A DNA stretch of 44,745 nucleotides from Bacteroides sp. (lineage in GTDB: Bacteria; Bacteroidota; Bacteroidia; Bacteroidales; Muribaculaceae), in NCBI GenBank assembly GCA_014802425.1, contig JAAVCH010000041.1, positions 1 through 44,745 of the forward strand, in the 5' to 3' direction. Of this stretch, positions 33,948 to 44,745 are shown in pieces; positions within the stretch are counted from its first letter, which is position 1; each line of letters begins with the position of its first letter. The position numbers were made by a program, and so were the translations under genes. The notes beneath the pieces were generated by a model. That model was not told where the DNA came from. It worked only from the letters and a program-made list of their open reading frames with translations, and ran no database searches.

Positions 33948-33978
33948 CAAAGATAAGTATATTTTCTCGGTTTTGCAA
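33948..33978 (-). promoter_or_regulatory. Bacteroidota-type promoter for the DUF262 pair
   Basis: On the minus strand TATCTTTG (33955-33948) is a full -7 match, and TTG (33978-33976) lies exactly 20 bases upstream. The start codon at 33925 follows about 22 bases later, so the leader is very short. The surrounding DNA (33926-34060) is AT-rich and holds no gene. Confidence 0.75.
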
Positions 33979-34059
33979 TTATTGTATGTGACTCCTATTT
34001 GGAATTTATTTTCTGAGTCATTCCGGTCACGGGCATTGAGTGAACAAAACCGGAGCATA

Positions 34060-34102
34060 TGAATGAAAGAGGCCCTGGACCTTCTCAAGGTCCGGGGCCT
34101 CT
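34060..34102 (-). terminator. intrinsic terminator after rpoC
   Basis: A 16-base stem with one G-U pair (34087-34102 with 34068-34083, arms agaggccc... and ...gggcctct) and a three-base loop. On the minus strand it is followed by tttcattc. It closes the ribosomal protein-RNA polymerase cluster just ahead of the DUF262 operon promoter. Confidence 0.8.
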
Positions 34103-34122
34103 TATGGGGATATTCACTGGAA

Positions 34123-38454
<4,332 letters not shown>

Positions 38455-38494
38455 TATTCTTCTAAAGATTGAATTTTGAAGTAGGTTGTGGGGG

Positions 38495-38545
38495 CCGCGG
38501 CGCCTTCCGGCGCGTCATTACGGTGTGCGCCGGAGCGCGCCGCGG
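38495..38545 (-). other. large GC-rich hairpin between rpoB and rpoC
   Basis: Two nested perfect stems: ccgcggcgc (38495-38503) with gcgccgcgg (38537-38545), and inside them tccggcgc (38506-38513) with gcgccgga (38527-38534), around a 13-base loop. The total is 17 paired bases with a two-by-two internal mismatch. No T tract follows in either direction, so it is unlikely to be a terminator. It could be an RNA-processing or pausing site that separates rpoB and rpoC messages. Confidence 0.7.
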
Positions 38546-38576
38546 TATATAGCGGATTTCAATCGACTCGCGGGAA

Positions 38577-42392
<3,816 letters not shown>

Positions 42393-42567
42393 TTCCTTAA
42401 GGATTATGATAAGGTTGCGGTTTCCGGTCAGTGATGCTCGACTATGACTCAATTCCGTCTGTCTTCACCCGTCTGAGACGTCACGACCGGTCTGTATTAA
42501 TACACAATATCTATGCCCGTTTCAGTTACAGATTGTTAAATGAAACGAGCGTAGACAGTATGATATG

Positions 42568-42630
42568 AGAAAAAAAGGTTAAGAACACGGGTTCTCGGTC
42601 CGAAAGGAGAGACACGCCGGTTCTTAACCT
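42568..42630 (-). terminator. intrinsic terminator or attenuator between rplL and rpoB
   Basis: On the minus strand a perfect 11-base stem (aggttaagaac at 42630-42620, gttcttaacct at 42586-42576) encloses a 33-base loop that can form its own smaller stem, and runs into seven Ts (42576-42570). It sits 22 bases after the rplL stop. Partial read-through here would set the ratio of ribosomal proteins to polymerase. The remainder of the gap (42393-42567) has no convincing promoter; TAGATATTG near 42505 is only a weak -7-like match. Confidence 0.85.
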
Positions 42631-42651
42631 AATATGATGGATCAGGCGATC

Positions 42652-43026
42652 TTATTTGAGCTCAACTTCAGCGCCAGCCTCTTCGAGCTGCTTCTTAAGA
42701 CCTTCGGCCTCAGCCTTGGGAAGACCTTCCTTGATGTTGCTGGGAGCGTTGTCAACGAGTTCCTTAGCCTCCTTGAGGCCAAGACCTGTGAGCTCCTTCA
42801 CGAGCTTCACGACAGCGAGCTTGCTTGCGCCGGCAGCCTTGAGGACCACGTCGAATTCAGTCTTCTCCTCGGCAGCGGCTGCGCCTGCTGCGGGACCTGC
42901 GGCTACAGCCACAGCAGCAGCTGCGGGCTCAATGCCGTATTCTTCCTTCAAAATCTGAGCGAGTTCGTTTACTTCCTTTACGGTAAGGTTCACAAGCTGT
43001 TCTGCAAATGCTTTCAAATCTGCCAT
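42652..43026 (-). CDS. rplL: 50S ribosomal protein L7/L12
   Basis: A 124-residue stalk protein. The N-terminal dimerisation helix pair (1-33) is followed by an Ala/Gly/Val-rich flexible hinge (34-53) and the factor-binding C-terminal domain ([50 protein letters not shown]). Multiple dimers bind L10 and recruit translation GTPases. It lies 38 bases after rplJ and is followed by the terminator/attenuator. Confidence 0.98.
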   Translation of the reverse strand: MADLKAFAEQLVNLTVKEVNELAQILKEEYGIEPAAAAVAVAAGPAAGAAAAEEKTEFDVVLKAAGASKLAVVKLVKELTGLGLKEAKELVDNAPSNIKEGLPKAEAEGLKKQLEEAGAEVELK

Positions 43027-43064
43027 TTCTGTATATGTATTTTTTATTTTTTAAACTTGAATGA

Positions 43065-43583
43065 TTACTTGTTGGAGAGAGTCTCGAGGATGCCGTGAAG
43101 CTTGTGGGCACCGCTCTGAAGACCGGAGATGACGTTCTTCGCCGGGCTCTGGAGAAGAGCGACAACGTCGGCGATGAGTTCGTTCTTGCTCTTGATGTTC
43201 GCAAGGGTCTCCAACTGGTCCTCGCCAACATAACATGTTTCCTCTACGTAAGCGCCCTTGAGCATCGGCAGGGTCTCCTTCTTATCGCGGAAAGCCTTGA
43301 TGAGTTTCGCGGGTGCGTTGCCTACATTGCTCAGGAGGAGCGTAGTCTCGCCGTGAAGCAAGTCGTAAAGTCCGGAATAATCGGCCTCGGATGCTTCGAA
43401 AGCCTTCTTGAGAAGGGTATTCTTCACGCAGAGCATCTTGACGTCGCCCTTGAAGCAGGCGCGACGGAGCGCGCTTGTCTTCTCGGCGTCGAGGCCGGCA
43501 GTCTGTACCAGGTAGACGCAGGCGTATTCGCCGAGCGCGTTCCCGATCTGGTCTATGATAAGTGCTTTATCTTCCTTTTTCAT
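43065..43583 (-). CDS. rplJ: 50S ribosomal protein L10
   Basis: A 172-residue protein that anchors the L7/L12 dimers to the 23S rRNA stalk base. The N-terminal RNA-binding domain includes VYLVQTAGLDAEKTSALRRA and VKNTLLKKAFE. The C-terminal helix (from about 140; NVISGLQSGAHKLHGILETL) is the L7/L12-binding segment. It is in the canonical order rplK-rplA-rplJ-rplL, 22 bases after rplA. Confidence 0.97.
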   Translation of the reverse strand: MKKEDKALIIDQIGNALGEYACVYLVQTAGLDAEKTSALRRACFKGDVKMLCVKNTLLKKAFEASEADYSGLYDLLHGETTLLLSNVGNAPAKLIKAFRDKKETLPMLKGAYVEETCYVGEDQLETLANIKSKNELIADVVALLQSPAKNVISGLQSGAHKLHGILETLSNK

Positions 43584-43605
43584 CTTGTTGCTTGGGGTTT
43601 AAGGG

Positions 43606-44301
43606 TTACTCCGCCACTGATTTGGCGTCGACTTTCACGCCCGGGCTCATGGTGCTTGAAAGATAAATGCTCTTGATATATGTGCCTTTGGCAGTGGCAG
43701 GCTTGAGCTTGATCAGAGTGTTGATGAACTCCTTGGCATTGTCGCGCATCTGCTCGGGAGTGAAGCTCACCTTACCGATCGAAGCGTGGACGATACCGGT
43801 CTTATCGACCTTGAAGTCAATCTTACCCTGCTTTACCTCCTTGACAGCCTTGGCGACATCCATAGTCACTGTGCCGCTCTTGGGGTTAGGCATCAGTCCG
43901 CGGGGACCGAGGATACGGCCGAGGGGGCCGAGCTTACCCATTACGGAGGGCTGAGTGATGATGACGTCGACGTCTGTCCAGCCTCCCTTGATCTTCTCAA
44001 GGTACTCGTCGAGACCTACATAATCCGCACCGGCTTCCTTGGCGGCAGCCTCGGCGTCAGGATTGCAGAGCACGAGGACGCGCACCTGTTTGCCTGTGCC
44101 GTGAGGGAGGGACACCACGCCGCGGACCATCTGGTCAGCCTTGCGGGGGTCGACACCCAGACGCACGTCGATATCGAGCGAAGAGTCGAATTTGGTGAAG
44201 GTGATTTCTTTTACCTTCTCCGCAGCCTCACCGAGCGAGTATGCCTTCCCAGCTTCAATCTTCGACAAAGCCAACTTTTGATTTTTTGTCAGTTTTCCCA
44301 T
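43606..44301 (-). CDS. rplA: 50S ribosomal protein L1
   Basis: A 231-residue protein of the L1 stalk, which helps move E-site tRNA and in many bacteria represses its own operon. Recognisable segments are [19 protein letters not shown] at the N-terminus, [26 protein letters not shown], the [19 protein letters not shown] loop, and [14 protein letters not shown]. Length is standard. It lies 15 bases after rplK. Confidence 0.98.
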   Translation of the reverse strand: MGKLTKNQKLALSKIEAGKAYSLGEAAEKVKEITFTKFDSSLDIDVRLGVDPRKADQMVRGVVSLPHGTGKQVRVLVLCNPDAEAAAKEAGADYVGLDEYLEKIKGGWTDVDVIITQPSVMGKLGPLGRILGPRGLMPNPKSGTVTMDVAKAVKEVKQGKIDFKVDKTGIVHASIGKVSFTPEQMRDNAKEFINTLIKLKPATAKGTYIKSIYLSSTMSPGVKVDAKSVAE

Positions 44302-44316
44302 TTTAATTGAAGTTTA

Positions 44317-44745
44317 TTAGTTAAGTTCAGGGAACGCCCCTTTTACGGTGATACCCATGCTTCTCGCTGTACCGGCAACCATGCGCATAGCCGAGTCTAA
44401 AGTAAAACAGTTCAAATCAGGCATCTTGTCTTCTGCAATAGCTTTTACCTGCTCCCATGTGATTTCGGCTACCTTGTTACGGTTAGGCTGCGCGGAACCA
44501 CTCTTAAGCTTGGCTACCTCCTTGAGCTGTACGGCCACAGGGGGAGTCTTAACGACAAAGTCGAAGCTCTTGTCCGAGTAATACGTGATTACTACGGGAA
44601 GTACCTTACCGGCCTTGTCCTGGGTGCGGGCATTGAATTGCTTGCAAAATTCCATGATGTTGATACCCTTCGAACCCAAAGCAGGTCCTACCGGAGGCGA
44701 GGGATTGGCCGCACCGCCTTTAATCTGCAATTTGATCTGTCCAGC
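44317..44745 (-). CDS. rplK: 50S ribosomal protein L11, 5' end outside window
   Basis: The C-terminal 142 residues of L11; the frame runs off the window edge at [20 protein letters not shown], so only about five N-terminal residues (typically MAKEV) are missing. The proline-rich segment [20 protein letters not shown] is the N-terminal domain hallmark. The C-terminal rRNA-binding domain has [20 protein letters not shown]11 binds the GTPase-associated centre of 23S rRNA and is needed for RelA activation, so it is functionally linked to the rel gene at 16428. Confidence 0.97.
   Translation of the reverse strand, partial: AGQIKLQIKGGAANPSPPVGPALGSKGINIMEFCKQFNARTQDKAGKVLPVVITYYSDKSFDFVVKTPPVAVQLKEVAKLKSGSAQPNRNKVAEITWEQVKAIAEDKMPDLNCFTLDSAMRMVAGTARSMGITVKGAFPELN

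Noticed and set aside
42393..42452. Twenty-codon N-terminal extension of rpoB
   Set aside because: RpoB homology begins just after the ATG at 42392; the extension resembles no RpoB N-terminus.

Overview
The window looks like a chromosomal segment of a Bacteroidota bacterium, order Bacteroidales; a Muribaculaceae-like member is my best guess, by inference only. Supporting signs are Bacteroidota-type promoters (TAnnTTTG with TTG about 20 bases upstream), no obvious Shine-Dalgarno sequences, and families typical of the phylum: a C10/Spi protease-like protein, a Porin_10-like porin, DUF4301, a PII-like protein behind an RND pump, and Bacteroidota-type RpoB/RpoC. Most core genes are GC-rich. Two stretches (about 1-2100 and 29340-33950) are visibly more AT-rich and read as accessory DNA.

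Layout, left to right. (1) 1-2070: the end of a C10-peptidase-like gene with no visible catalytic cysteine, a secreted protein of unknown function, and a decayed partial copy of that protein. (2) 2194-8886: a TetR regulator followed by a complete tripartite RND efflux operon (TolC-like, membrane-fusion lipoprotein, RND pump) and a small PII-like protein. (3) 9185-14660: a tight housekeeping run of pheS, nth, a YbaK-type deacylase, aroC, a YhcC-type radical SAM protein and a TlpA-like thioredoxin lipoprotein. (4) 14834-18638: a sodium:neurotransmitter-type symporter, divergent from a long RelA/SpoT protein whose hydrolase site is degenerate. (5) 18757-25769: a lipoprotein of unknown function, a DUF4301 protein with sugar-nucleotidyltransferase-like motifs, a putative porin, an LTA-synthase-like membrane enzyme with serine at the nucleophile position, and a small His/Lys-repeat lipoprotein. 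(6) 25928-29130 (minus strand): an acyl-CoA synthetase gene, a HepT-toxin remnant, then kbl. (7) 29344-33925 (minus strand): two adjacent DUF262 genes, with their own promoter, that look like a GmrSD-related defence operon. (8) 34123-44745 (minus strand): the rplK-rplA-rplJ-rplL-rpoB-rpoC cluster, with a strong intrinsic terminator or attenuator between rplL and rpoB and a large hairpin between rpoB and rpoC.

The best candidate for an undescribed system is the DUF262 pair. The upstream protein has DUF262 plus a DUF1524 HNH-like nuclease module. The downstream, larger protein has DUF262 plus about 700 residues I cannot assign. They are four bases apart, share a promoter, and sit as an AT-richer island between fadD and rpoC.
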